A DNA stretch of 31,000 bases from Chromera velia (Eukaryota; Sar; Chromeraceae), in the NCBI GenBank assembly GCA_018398765.1, contig JAHBMJ010001447.1, positions 1 through 31,000 of the forward strand, given 5' to 3'. This document shows, one piece after another, positions 20,085 through 30,784 of this stretch. Within the stretch, counting starts at the first letter, position 1. Each line of letters begins with the position of its first letter. The position numbers and the translations under genes are program-made. The notes beneath the pieces were generated by a model that worked only from the letters and a program-made list of their open reading frames with translations, had not been told where the DNA came from and did no database searches.

Positions 20085-23000
20085 CCGTCTGTCTGTCTGT
20101 AGAAAAGAAGAAAACAGAAGAGAATGAAAGGAAGGTCCCGTCCGTCTGTCTGTCCGTCCGTCCGTCCGAAAGAAAGGAAGCGAAAAAGTGAAGTAAAGAA
20201 AAGACGATTAGTCTGTCTGTCTGCCTCTGTGTGTGTGTGTGTGGGGGGGGGGGGTGTTCCATTCTTCACATCTCTGCGTTCGTTCACTGTCTGAGGTTCC
20301 TTCACAGTGTCCTCACCATCTTGTTCAACAAGAATCATGGTGCCTTCTTGTACAAAAATACGAAAGGCATGGAGCATGTTCTTTTTTTCGTTTTCTCCAG
20401 GCGCTGAGGACGCGAGAGAAATTTGGCTTCTCTTTCGACTCACTCAGAGCTCAAAAGTTGTCCTTTCTCCTTCTGGCTTCAACTCCCCAAGAGTGAACGA
20501 TTGACTTCATCCACTTCCCTCGTTTCTGCCTTTTTGCTCCCGTAGCCCATTTTGTAGACGGATGTACGCGCAAGTGCGCAGGTCCGCGTGTGTGACAGAG
20601 AGACGCTGGCTGTTCAGTGAGCCCACAAACACACACATCCTCACTCGCGCCGATACATGCACCTTCAAGTACGCGCATGAAAACGCGCACAAATATCATC
20701 CGTTGCGTGCAGGGCGGGCGAGTGGAGCTGATGTATCTCGAGAAGGCTTATGAAGATTTCTACCAGGCCCGTTTTCCTGCTGCAAGGTCGGTAGGACCGT
20801 CGTTGGATGGATGTGCTGAACCTTGCAGGGTGAAGACGTCGCGAGGAATTTCTTCCCCTAGTCGCGTTCGTGCCTATCTCCTTTCTTTTCAAAGATGGCA
20901 TAAGACTGTTTTGCTTCTCCTCCGCTTCTTCTGCCTTCGTCCTTTTAATTTCCTCCTGCATGCATGCATGCAGGTTCTTTGACTTCGACGAGTCGGGCCT
21001 GCAGGGTGTCCTGACGAGGATCCCTCACGTCGTGGAACTCTACAACGACCCTCTGACGGTGCGCTCGTGTTCAGAAAAGTAGTCAAGAGGAGAGGAGAGG
21101 AGCACATGTTCTTGTGGAATTCATGTGGCATGTAGCCTGAGGACTGGTCTCTCTCTGTCCGTGTGGCGTATCTTGAATTCCTGTCCTCTTTCCTTCCTTG
21201 CACGTTTTGGGCCTGCGTAGGTCTCGCAGAAAGGAGCGGGTGGGTGGGTGGGTGACTGCTTGCAGTGAACTCCTTTCTGTTCTTGATTTCCTCCTCCTTT
21301 TCTCCCCTGTATCCCCTTCCCTCCCTCCCTCTGATCTGATCTTCCCTTGTCTCCCCTTGCCTGCCTGCAGGGCCAAGTCTTTGTGTTGCCTGCAAGGGCG
21401 AGGGAGCCTGAAGCACGCGGCGAGACTGCCACCGCTGCGTGGAATTCCGGGTGGCCGTCGGGGGGGCAGGTGATGCATGGAGAGAGTCCTCAGGTTCCTG
21501 GTGCGTCTCCTCCTGGGAGTGGAACTGGGAGCCTTCACATCGACTGGGGCGTGGAGGACCTCAATTTCAGGCAGGTGACTGCAGCCCTACACACATACAT
21601 GGATGCATGCATGCAGGCAGGCATGGGTGGTTCCCTCTTCCGTCTATTTTTTCTCATCGTGTTTGGCTGTGCTGTTGGTTGTGCACCTTTTTTTATGCGG
21701 GTGGGTTGGTGGGTTTTGTCGAATTTTGTGGTCTTCCTTGTCTTTCTTTTGGTGTGGATGATTCAACACTTTTTTCTTGATGTGCAAGTTAGCAGCGTCG
21801 AGAAGACGTATTCATCCATCCACTCACTCACCCACTGGATCGTTCGGGTATGGGTTGCGTGTTCTGGAATGATTAGCGTGCAGAATAGTACTTCATATTC
21901 GTTTTCGCCTCCCTTGAACGCATCCTTGTCGCTTGTGGCTCTTGAGACTCATCTTCGCATCATTCAGGGAGACGATCGAAGTTTGTGGACGAGGTGTGAC
22001 TCTTCCTCTAATCTTTCAGCTTAATTGCCGTGTGTGTGTGTGTGTCGCTAGCTGTACCACCGGGGATTTCCAAGTATCCTCACCACAGAGTCGGCCCCCC
22101 CTTTTTAGAGTGCGTGCTTAGTCACACACACATTTGGCGCTTGCGTTGCAGGCGCCAGTGCGCGGCGTTGTTGGGGGGGGACCTCCCGATCCTTACGCTC
22201 CCCTACATCCTGCGCCCGGAGGCGGAGGAGGAGGAGGAGGAATCGGAGAGGGGGCTGGTGGAGGGGTCCTCAATCCAGCAGCAGCTGCAGCAGTTGGCAC
22301 CCAGCAGCCAGCAGGGTTCAACTTCAACCACGCAGCACCAACAGCAGCAGGAGCAGGAGTCCAGGTCCAGACAGGCATCCCCCCCGGCCCTGCCGTTGGA
22401 GGAGGAGGAGCCGGAGCTGCCGGAATGGGAGGTGGAGGTGGAGGACGTGGAGGTGCCGCCATGATGTCCGGAGGGGTGGGGGTGGGGGGGGGAGGGCTGG
22501 CGGCAGTGGAGGGGGGAGGGGGGGCCAATCCAACGCCCTCGAAAGATCAGGGTCAGCTTTTCAGTCTGTATTGATGAAGGAACACTCTGACTGGTGGGGG
22601 TGGGGGTGGGTGGAGGGCGTCAAACAGAAAGAACAAGAGACGGCACAGTCGTAGGTCAGAGACTGAAAGAATAGGGTGTGTGTTTGAGCAGATTCTGCCA
22701 GGTCCGCCTTAACCGTACGCGCAACTTTTGTTTTTTGTGACTGCAAATTTGCGTGCAGCCGTGGAGACCGCCATCATCGTTGTGACCTGCTTGCACAGGT
22801 TTGTTGGTGCTTTCTTCCCTCAATCTCCTGTCTGTTCATTTTTTTGTGCTTCTTCGGTGTTCATTCGGTCTGCGTCTTTTGATGGGCTTTTGCTATTCGG
22901 ACGTCCGTCCGTCAGAAAGCACTTTTCTCTTTGGCAGCAAAGGTTTTCTTCGTGTAATCTCCCTCGAAAGAACGTTGGGAGTTTTTCAACAGGCTTCGGG

Positions 23001-23236
23001 AAATAATCCAAGTAGATGGGGAAAAGAAAGTATGCGATATCGATCCGGTGTTCCCTGTCGGTCTGTTTGCCCTCGCTCTGATTTGGCCTTTTGTTTTGTG
23101 TTTGTGAATGAGTTGATTTGTTTTTCGGGCTGTCTGTCTGTGTGTCTGTGTGGGTGCCCGCAGGGTTGTGGACATGGAAGGCCCTATGCAGGTGAAGCAA
23201 CTGCCGGTGAGTGAGCGTTTTTGGCGTCGGCATCTC

Positions 23237-23277
<41 letters not shown>

Positions 23278-25286
23278 TCTTTCTCCTCTCTCTGTGCACT
23301 ATCGAGCGAAGTCTTCGAGATCTCTTGAGGGTGTCCTGTCTTCTTTCTTCCTGTCCCGAGCCATTCGTTTCCCTTTTTTTTCGGGAAAATTATCGTTTTG
23401 TAATTTCCAGGTATCTTAAAGATCCAATTGCGCCGCTCAATTACATCGCTCAAACGGCTCCTAGCATGTCGATGCTTCTGTCTGCATTTTTGTCTGTCTG
23501 TTCGACCGTCTGTCCATGGACTTCAACCACCCGTTTATGTTGAAAAGTAGAAAAAAAAGGCAAGCAGTCTAACGTCATTTTGCGGAATACGGTGCTCTTC
23601 GATCATTCTTTCCTGTGTGTTTTGTTTTGCCTCTCCTCGGACTCGTTTTCTTTTTTTCTTTCAGGGCGCGTTCACAAAAAAGTGGAAGCAACCCCTCGAC
23701 GTCGAGACCATCGCCGGGAACGACGCCACCCTCTCTGAGTGAGTGAGTGAGCGCAGTGCAGTGCAGGCGAGGAAGGAAGAAGATAGACAGAACCTGGGGG
23801 GGGCTCTCTCCAGCATTTAGGCAGGCAGAGAAATCAGCATGCAGTATTGGCGAGGGAAGAGGGCCCCTTCAGCGTTTCTTTCCGGTTTTCTTCTTTCTTT
23901 CCGGTTTTCTTCTTTCTTTTTCAACGACACTTTTCTGTTCGTGGACTTGCCTCGTTTCACGCAACACTCAGCACCTTTTCCTCTCTTGTGATAGTCGGCC
24001 TCTGCTTTCTTCCTTTTTTCTCTTTATTGTTATGTTCCTTTAATTCTTGCTGCAGTGCGTTGATGGCGTACTCCACGATTTTCTCCCTCCACAAAGAGCG
24101 AGGCGCACTCATTGTGACGGCGTTACCGAGTCCCAACTTCGGTAAGGCTGTGCGGAAGCAGCTGCTTGGCGAGGAGCCGGAGGAACTTGAGGAGAAGACG
24201 AGACCTCCCGGGGAGACAGAGAACGAGAGGAACAGGAAATTGAGAGACACTGCCGCAGCTCTGTCGGGAATGTACCAGGGGAGAGAGGGGAGAGCGAGTT
24301 TGAACGGGCAGGCGGGTCCAACATTGGGGGGGGCAGGTGCAGGTGGAGGTTCCTTCAACGGTCGCTTCCCCGGCGAGGCTCGAGGTTGGCTCCCTGGGTT
24401 TGCTGCGAATGAGCCTCTGAAGCCGCCGCCGTTGATGGGTCCGCCGAGAGGAAGGTCCCCTTCGGGAGGGGGGCCCTCGACGGCCTGCACTGCAGCGTCT
24501 GTCGTCTCTCGAGACAGGGGGGAGAGGGAGAGGGACTGGCCGCTGGGAGGGGAAAGAGAGAGAGAGCGTGTATCTGAGGGAGAAAGGGGGAGGCTTGGAG
24601 GAGGAGGGGGGGGACCTGAGAGGAGCATGAGAATGGACAGGGGGAGTAGAGGTGATCATGAGCCTTTGCCTTCGGGTGGGATGTTGGGGGGATCAAGGGC
24701 CCCGGCACAACAAGGGCCGCCAGCTCGGGGGGGTCTTCATATTGAGGCAGACGGGGTGGGGTTTGACCTGCGCCAGGACTTTGGTCCTCCCCGGGGGGAC
24801 ACAGAGAGAGAAAGAGAGAGAGGGGGCAGGGGTGAGAGGGAGAGAGAGAGCAGTAGAGCAAGAGAGAGAGACATCGACAGAGATAGAGAGAGAGAAATGG
24901 GCCCCTTGATGGGTCGTGGGGGGCCGTCTCCCTCTCCAGGGGGGATGGGGCCCATGCCGTTGCCTCCTTTTGGTCCTCCCTTCATGGTTGCGGGACGGCC
25001 TCCTCCTCTTCCGATGCCCTTTGGACCGGGGGGGGCTCCCTTGATGCCGGGGCCCCCTATGGGCCCTGCAGGTGGGCGTAATGGACGACTCGATCGGGAG
25101 GAAATGGAGAGGCGAACTGGGGGGGGACGCGGACGGGGCCGAGATGGCCCTCCAGGACGGTCACCAGGGTTGGGTGACTTTGACAGGGAAGCCGGGAGGA
25201 GGGGAATGATTGCTGAACGGGATGGGCGAGGGGGGATTGAGAGAGGAGGAAGAGGTAGGAGACGGTCTCGATCTCGCTCAAGGTAG
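17989..25286 (+). CDS. RNA-binding protein with KH and LOTUS domains and an Arg/Glu-rich tail, 13 exons, 1,007 aa
   Basis: Exons: 17989-18030, 18162-18312, 18599-18699, 18950-19403, 19702-19826, 20713-20786, 20974-21058, 21371-21574, 22152-22551, 22759-22798, 23164-23206, 23665-23738 and 24056-25286. The total is 3,024 nt, exactly 1,008 codons with the stop. All twelve introns are GT-AG and in phase. Residues about 33-110 form a KH domain: FFIDL, then VKGILIGKGGETSRSLKKL with the GxxG loop G52-KG-G55, then PLSVKIVCGNQRDLDST. A Pro/Gly-rich stretch follows (about 130-265). Residues about 268-352 look like a LOTUS/OST-HTH winged helix (FLSNLHKMI, GGRVELMYLEKAYEDFY, then GVLTRIPHVVELYND). A Gly-rich segment (about 420-540), a conserved-looking part (KKWKQPLDVETI, then MAYSTIFSLHKERGALIV) and a long RE/RG-rich tail ending RRSRSRSR complete it. 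KH binds single-stranded nucleic acid, and LOTUS domains bind RNA G-quadruplexes or DEAD-box helicases. A role in mRNA processing or RNP granules is inferred. Short exons 10 and 11 are the least certain. Confidence 0.8.
19830..20262. repeat. Intron 5 microsatellite cluster: (GTCT)n, (CT)n, (GTCC)n, (GT)n, G run
   Basis: The 886-bp intron 19827-20712 is dominated by GTCT-type repeats at about 19838-19862, 20019-20033 and 20053-20100, a (CT)n run at about 19985-20018, (GTCC)n at about 20139-20167, and (GT)n followed by a G run at about 20228-20254. The coding strand is strongly pyrimidine- and U-rich. The minus-strand frames through it (DRQTDRQTD type) are artefacts. Confidence 0.88.
23236..23276. 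repeat. (TC)n microsatellite in intron 11
   Basis: About 20 CT units directly after the 5' splice site region of intron 23207-23664. Confidence 0.88.
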
Positions 25287-26105
25287 TGAATTAAGGGAAA
25301 ATTTGAAGAGGTTGACGCGAATATTGAAGAGCCTGCCTATTTTCGGAAAGATAAGACTCAGATTACTACTGATAGCCGTGGTATAGCATGAATCGCCTGT
25401 TAATTGTAGAGCAGCAGGAACCTAGTAAACTGCTAGGTAAACCTAGAGGTAAACTGACAAGAATGTATAATGTAAAAGATCGTTAATTAAAATAAATAAC
25501 TTTTTTAAAAACTTTAGGAAAAACTAGTATTCTATATAACTTTGATGTTAGATATTTTTGATTATAGTCTAGATTATCGTATACTAATACCTATAGGCGA
25601 TGTCATACAAGTAGATTTAGCACAGAAGTATTATGGATAGGATAGGATAGGATTAATGTCTGGAGGATTGGCCTCCTGCCCCAATGCCGAGCGCTCGACG
25701 TGCGGCGTCCAGGAAAAGCGTATACACGCGTCGGACCTTCCTGCCCACCCCGCACAGGCCAAAAAGACCTGTGCCGCAAACTGTTTACGTGATAATCAAT
25801 CAATTAGTATCAATTGCATACGAAAGACTGCAATCAATCAACTCTCACTGATTATACTGCAGCCCGCCGATCGACCTGGCGGAGCTCAAACAGGCTTCAA
25901 ACGGAGGCATCTCAAGATAAATGGTCGATCGATTAGAGGCCAATCTCATTACTTCCCAGTCACTCAACCCTTTCGTTTCTCCCTCTTCCTTTGCTTGTTT
26001 CATTTGCTGCCATGTTGCTGCATACTCTGCCTGTCTTTCGTTTCTTTCCTTTTCATTTGACCAAAGGATTTGGTGGGCTTGGTCCAGCCGGGTGCTTGAT
26101 ACATC
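25287..26105. other. Intergenic block between the KH/LOTUS gene and the LINE relic
   Basis: AT-rich from about 25300 to 25620, with a short (GGATA)n run at about 25634-25652. The remainder is mixed and contains no frame that could be tied to a family. The right part may be the 3' end of the retrotransposon. The left part should contain the 3' UTR of the KH/LOTUS gene. Confidence 0.45.
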
Positions 26106-28860
26106 TTACAGGCTGCATGCATTTCTCTTGCGGCATTCCTTTACGGCAGCTCGTTTTATGATAACATCTTTCAAAAACTTGTCCACGCTTCCATCTATCT
26201 CACTTAAAAGAAAAGAAAATAAGGCAAGCCTTTCTGTCTTCCTGTTTATCCCCTCTCCCCACTTTGGCTTTCCTGCTGCTCTTTCCCCCCTCCCTTCATT
26301 CCATGTGTCTGAAAAAGCCTGCAAGCACATAGCCCTCTCAGTATCATGCAAGGGACACTCGGTCAGAACGTGCACTTCGTCTTCAATCACCTGGATACCA
26401 AGAAGATCAGAGCAAACAATGTATTTTTTGTTGTGCAGCGGGGTCCTCCTCCCTCCATCAAGAGAGAATTTCCCCTTATTGACCTCAAGGCTCCTCTCTC
26501 CCACCCTGAATGCTGCTCTTCTTTTGTGGACTGACCAGGGTGCAACCTTTCTATAGCACACAGGGGTCCGCCCGATGCTTTCTCTCTCAATTGAAAGACC
26601 GTTTTCTCTACTTCTTTCATCTGTCTGTTTGCTGTGCAGCCACAAGTTCAAGCAGTTTCCGTTTGATATTACAGTATGAATCAGATGCATCAGTGATCTT
26701 TTCTGCAGTTCTTTTCTCTCGTTTTCTTTTCTCTTTTGCATTGTGCTCTCTATTCTTTCCACAAAGACTTCGTTCTTTCTTTTTACCACCGATTCTCTCT
26801 GTAGTGCGCTAACCCATCTTACTATCTAGTCTCTCTGTTTAAATACCGGCTGTCTTCCTGCTGCTTCTGGCTCTTTCTTGATACAAAAAGGGTTACTTCG
26901 TCTGTATGGAAAAAGAGTTTGAGCACATTTCTTCAGATGAGGAAAAAAGTGAAAAGGATGTTGTCTTCCCCCCTTCAAATCACTGTCCACCCCCTCCTGA
27001 ATTGACTTGGCAAGCACATGGCCTGTTGGTGTATTTCTTGCTTTCTTCAGAACTTTCTGTGCCCACAACAGCGTTCTCTGAGCTACAACTAAGTCAATGG
27101 GGAGCAAGCCTGCCTCCAAAAAGGTTGTATGTATAGTATTGCTTTCTTTCTCTCTCAACTGGAAAACCTATTAAATGAACCTCCTCTGTAATCGATCGAA
27201 GTCTGCTAAAGACTCCTACGAATGTGAATGCACTTCACAGCTATACAGCCATATGACACACACTGTTTGTTTAAACCAATAGAAGCAAGTGGCTGGGGGA
27301 ATCTCTCCTACTGATGTGATCTTACTTTTCAGCATAAAAAAGAGTCTTTCTGCTTTTACTGTTCTTTCCCTCATCATTATATCTACTGAGCAATCTTTTA
27401 TCAACAACAAACCAAGATATGGGTATTCCTTTACCTGCTCTAACTCTTTCCCTCCCAAAACAAAAGATTCCTTTCTTCCCCTTTCTCTTTCTGACCGGCA
27501 GAACTTGATGAACCTTGATTTGTCTGATAAAAGAAGTCTGAGGGGCTCTACGTATTCGTCGAGAGCTTTTAGCAATCTTTCCATCTCCTTTGCCTCCGCT
27601 GACTTTAGGTAGGTGTCATCTGCGAAGAGGCCGACGGGGAAGTCTTCCTCCAACCCGTCTGCATCTCTCTGAAGCTTTGGCCCCCTTCTTGTCAGCCTTA
27701 TTCTCTTCTTGATCTCTTCTGGCATGTTGTTAATATATGCAAAAAACAAAGAAGGACCGGCCGGCCCACCTTGCTTTGACCCCTTGCTTTCTCTGAACCA
27801 CCAGTCCGTTCCCCTCACCCTTGCCCTAAATCAGATGTTCTGGAGAGATGCGGCCACCCACTTGATGGTCTCTTCTGACACTCCATGCTTTCTCAGTTGA
27901 ACTTCCATTATCCGATGACTCACTTTATCAAACGTGCTCATAAATTTAGATCAATGAAAGAAACATACAGACACTCAAAACGTGCAATCGATTGAAGTAA
28001 AAGAAAAATAGCATTCAGAGTCCCCACCCCCTTCCTATACACAAACTGCACTTCATTCCTTTTCCCACTCCCCTCTTTCTCTACCGCATCTCTGATCCCT
28101 AGTTCTCCCCACTTTGCATCTGCAGAATCCAAGTGAATTGGTCTATGTCCTTTCTGCACGTTTTGCGGCTTTCCTGGCTTTGGGACAACAACAATCACTA
28201 GATCATTCCACCCCTCTGGCCACTATACAAAGCGAGCACACACATTCAGTAAGCAGTTGTAGCAGTCAACCACCGACTCTGACTTTGCCATCATTCCTAA
28301 GACGCCTGAGGGCATTCCTTCTTTCCCTGCTGCTTTCTTTAGATTTTTTGTTTTCTTCATCCAGTCTCTTACACTGTCTGTTCTTATCCTCCATTCTCTT
28401 GCCTCTGTGAGAGCCTCAAAAGTCTTGCACAAGGTGGTCACCCTCGTTTTTACTACTTTTCCTGACTTTCTGTCTGTAAAGGTGAGTTGCTAGTCCTGTT
28501 CCCTTGTTTCCTCCTCGCTCTCCTTCCATTATTCTGCATAACGCCATCCCTTTGCCTTCTTATCCTCTGTTAGCGCATTTTTTTTTCTGATCTCTTTTTT
28601 TTTGCCTAGCTTATTCCAGATCTTCCATACTCCTCCTGGCTCTCTGATCTCTTTCTTTATCTCTTCAATTCTTTTATATTTCTGTCTCGCTGCTTCTTTT
28701 CACATGGTCTTTCTTCTCTCCTTGCTTGCTATGTGAGCTCTTTTTTTGCTTCTCTGAATTCATTCTCAGCTTTCTCACTTTTTTTTTTTTTTAAGTTTTT
28801 CTGTGCTTTGTCTCACTTTCTCTTCCGCTCTCGACTCGGTCTTTTTTACGTGGCACAGAA
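26106..28860 (-). mobile_element. Degenerate non-LTR (LINE) retrotransposon, 5'-truncated
   Basis: Reading leftwards on the minus strand, reverse transcriptase landmarks appear in family order. A linker AAGKEGMPSGVL lies near 28,300. PKPGKP with RPIHLDSADAKWGELG and QFVYRKGVGTLNAI spans about 28,190-28,000. FIDL and then TFDKVSHRI lie at about 27,940. QGGPAGPSLFFAYINNMP and the catalytic FADDTYL span about 27,775-27,600. LEAGLLPIDLVVAQRTLLWA lies near 27,100, and the C-terminal EDEVHVLTECPLHD cluster near 26,370. The parts are broken by in-frame stops (TAG between 28441-28223 and 28198-27938; another after AASLQNI) and by frameshifts, including one between FIDL and TFDKV. No endonuclease region was recognised to the right, so the copy is probably truncated and inactive. 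The clade was not assigned. Confidence 0.85.
27216..27818 (-). pseudogene. Reverse transcriptase catalytic-core fragment of the LINE
   Basis: The longest intact piece (200 aa) of the LINE relic. It holds the QG-P-GP-LF motif and FADD, the aspartate pair that binds catalytic metal in reverse transcriptases, followed by the GKELEQVKEYPYLGLLL stretch typical of the region after the palm (YLG motif). It stops after EVHSHS. The next homologous piece (LEAGLLPIDL) follows about 80 bp further on, after stops. Confidence 0.8.
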
Positions 28861-29879
28861 GTATAAATTTAAAAATATTAAAGAATATATATAAATTAAT
28901 TATGAAAATTTGTATGTTGATTCCTAGGTTGAATCATTTTTGCGGTCTAATCATGGAATCACTCTGGTCACTGCAGTCAAACAAGATGAACCAGTTAGCA
29001 GCCTTCGCTTGATAAGATATTTTTCATCATGTTATCATATGATGAAACTAGTGATGAAGCTAGTTATAAATCAGTAATTAAGCTAAGTTTGCTGGCCCAG
29101 GAGGTTTATGGTCCAAATTATGGATCATTGCTTGTAATATAAGTTCCCTGAGAAGAAGTGTAACATTCCCTAGAACATTTCACACATCCTTGGGAAGAGA
29201 TTCAAGAGAATTAGCAGCATCTCTAGCAGCATCCTTGGATATCCTGCAAATTTAAGTATTAAATTCAGATAAGTAATTTAAAGTAATTTAGAGTAATTTA
29301 ACTTAAAGTAATTTAAAGTAATTTAGAGTAATTTGGGGTAGTTTAAAGTAATTTAGAATAGTAAACTAAAGTAATTTCAAATACTACTACTAATTTGGAA
29401 AGCTAAATTACTAATTTTGGTCAAACTTTGGAGGTCAATTTCTCGTGAACTAAAAAAAGTTCTAGAAAGAGTTAGACGTTCAAACTAACTGTGCTTATAT
29501 ATCTATATAAGAGGAAACGGATATCTTGATTATGTTTTTTGTGATAACGATTGTTCTGTATTGAATGTCACACCACAGAGATCGAGTACCAAAGCAAAAC
29601 TACAAAGCATACTAGAAAATTGAACGAGAAGACCAACCTATAATGTGCTGCCAGCAAAGCTTGCAGTTTAATGATATAACACAAAACGGAGCACCCAACC
29701 ACATAATCCAGGAGGCGGCCTACCCTCATAACAACACATTAGACGCTCTGGAACTTATGTTTCAATCAGAATAAAAAAAATACATTTTTTGATGCATGAG
29801 ACTACGATTGCCAAAAACAAAATACATAAGGCCGGTGATTGACACGGATTGCTGCTTCTATGCTGCAAGGAGACTTACG
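28861..29879. other. AT-rich gene-free block with tandem repeat
   Basis: Strongly AT-rich. Apart from the AAAGTAATTT array at about 29270-29390, I saw no coding frame or RNA gene. The short frame 28803-29012 has no recognisable motif. Confidence 0.5.
29270..29390. repeat. AT-rich tandem array, unit about 10 bp (AAAGTAATTT)
   Basis: About ten decayed copies of AAAGTAATTT, GAGTAATTT and similar variants. Unit length varies from 9 to 11. It looks like an old AT-rich minisatellite. Confidence 0.75.
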
Positions 29880-30337
29880 ATGACAGACACGGACGAGCCA
29901 GAGGACGCTGAGGAGCATTTTTTTGGCCTGCAGCAATGATAACACAAAGAAAGGGGAGGGTCATCCCTTTTGAGGAGCTTTACAACTAGGAGATGAAACT
30001 GGAAAATTGGGCACCTCTAATTCAAAAGGCGGCAGATCTAAAAGCTGAGAGCTTCAATGAAGTGGTTAAGCATTATTGAGCTTTAAGCAAGCGCGCGGAA
30101 AGAGAAGTTGACGCGTAGGCAATCACCACCAATAGGAGACTCGACCAATTCAAGGTGAATAAGGACTCTTCTCTTCGAGATAAGTCACTGAATCTATGTC
30201 GCTGTCAACCATGCGCGTGTTGTGAGTCGCATATCCACAACGGACCACTCTCTAAAAAAACTGGCAAGCTCTCTTGCTTCCGATGCCTACCGCACAGTCG
30301 CATATTTCTGCAACTGATTGCTGAACTGAAAGCTTGA
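29880..30337 (+). pseudogene. Relic coding region with three in-frame stops and a frameshift
   Basis: ATG at 29880 opens MTDTDEPEDAEEHFFGLQQ and then stops. A shift at the T7 run near 29920 leads into another frame that stays protein-like to 30337. That frame includes VIPFEELYN, then stop TAG, then EMKLENWAPLIQKAADLK and SFNEVVKHY, stop TGA, ALSKRAEREVDA, stop TAG, and a Cys-rich C-terminus (LCRCQPCACCESHIHN...LSCFRC). One frame holding this composition across three stops suggests a once-functional protein, perhaps from a mobile element. The family was not recognised. Confidence 0.5.
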
Positions 30338-30630
30338 CGTCTCCGTTTGAGTCGTTGAACCATCCATCAACGAGTCAGCAATCAAGAAACAACCTAAAGA
30401 CCTACAGGTCGAGTTGTTGAGCACTTCCGTGAGACAAACAAACGAACAGCAGACCAAAAGATTGAAACTCAAAGTACTGATTGCGGGACCGAATCAAAGA
30501 ACGAGAGGTCGGCTACAGGCGCACGGCATAGAAACCGATTTGTCCCCCGCATTGTTGAACAAATCACCGTTCAGTAATACAGAAGGAAAGAAAGGCCGAC
30601 ATCCCCAGGTCCCATGGCGGAAACAAACAT
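30338..30630. other. Spacer, no gene seen
   Basis: Contains a short inverted repeat TCGTTGA...TCAACGA at about 30352-30373. The open frame 30414-30698 has no recognisable motif and runs into the palindromic region. Confidence 0.4.
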
Positions 30631-30679
30631 GTTCGGATCCACGGAAAAATTGCACTTTTCCGCATGCGCGGATCCGAAC
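30631..30679. repeat. Inverted repeat GTTCGGATCC ... GGATCCGAAC
   Basis: A perfect 10-bp inverted repeat (30631-30640 and 30670-30679) with a 29-base spacer. The spacer itself contains a GGAAAA/TTTTCC inverted pair, so the whole could form a nested hairpin. It lies about 110-150 bp upstream of the ATG at 30785. Confidence 0.8.
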
Positions 30680-30711
30680 AGTGAGCAATTCCGCGTAGCA
30701 TATTACACTTC

Positions 30712-30746
30712 CGAACACTGTTCGTTTCCACGTTCGAACACTGTTC
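30712..30746. promoter_or_regulatory. Two copies of the palindrome GAACACTGTTC upstream of an open frame
   Basis: Perfect 11-bp palindromes at 30713-30723 and 30736-30746, 23 bp apart start to start. The first extends to CGAACACTGTTCG. They end about 39 bp before the ATG at 30785. Spaced dimer-type palindromes upstream of a frame suggest binding sites for a dimeric protein, possibly the element's own transposase or a transcription factor. That role is inferred. Confidence 0.45.
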
Positions 30747-30784
30747 AGATCCACACCTTCACTCTTCACTCCCATTATGAGACG

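Noticed and set aside
13466-20225. Tandem arrays considered as CRISPR-like
   Set aside because: The units are 2-8 bp without unique spacers, in a eukaryotic intron setting.
20401-20495. Possible extra exon after TTTTCTCCAG at 20400
   Set aside because: No donor keeps the phase between 19826 and 20713, and the LOTUS-like domain is continuous without it.
22030-22464. Plus-strand frame with Glu and Gln runs over the Gly-rich exon
   Set aside because: The phase-0 joins on both sides of exon 22152-22551 select the Gly/Ala-rich frame instead. The Glu/Gln runs come from the same GGAGGA and CAGCAG repeats read in another frame.
23410-23545. Possible exon after TTTCCAG at 23410
   Set aside because: No donor gave a phase-compatible join, and the phase-0 join from 23206 to 23665 works without it.
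24056-24140. Resemblance of ALMAYSTIFSLHKERGALIVTALP to the C-terminus of SLC12 cation-chloride cotransporters
   Set aside because: No transmembrane segments or other transporter motifs lie in the gene, so the similarity is probably chance.
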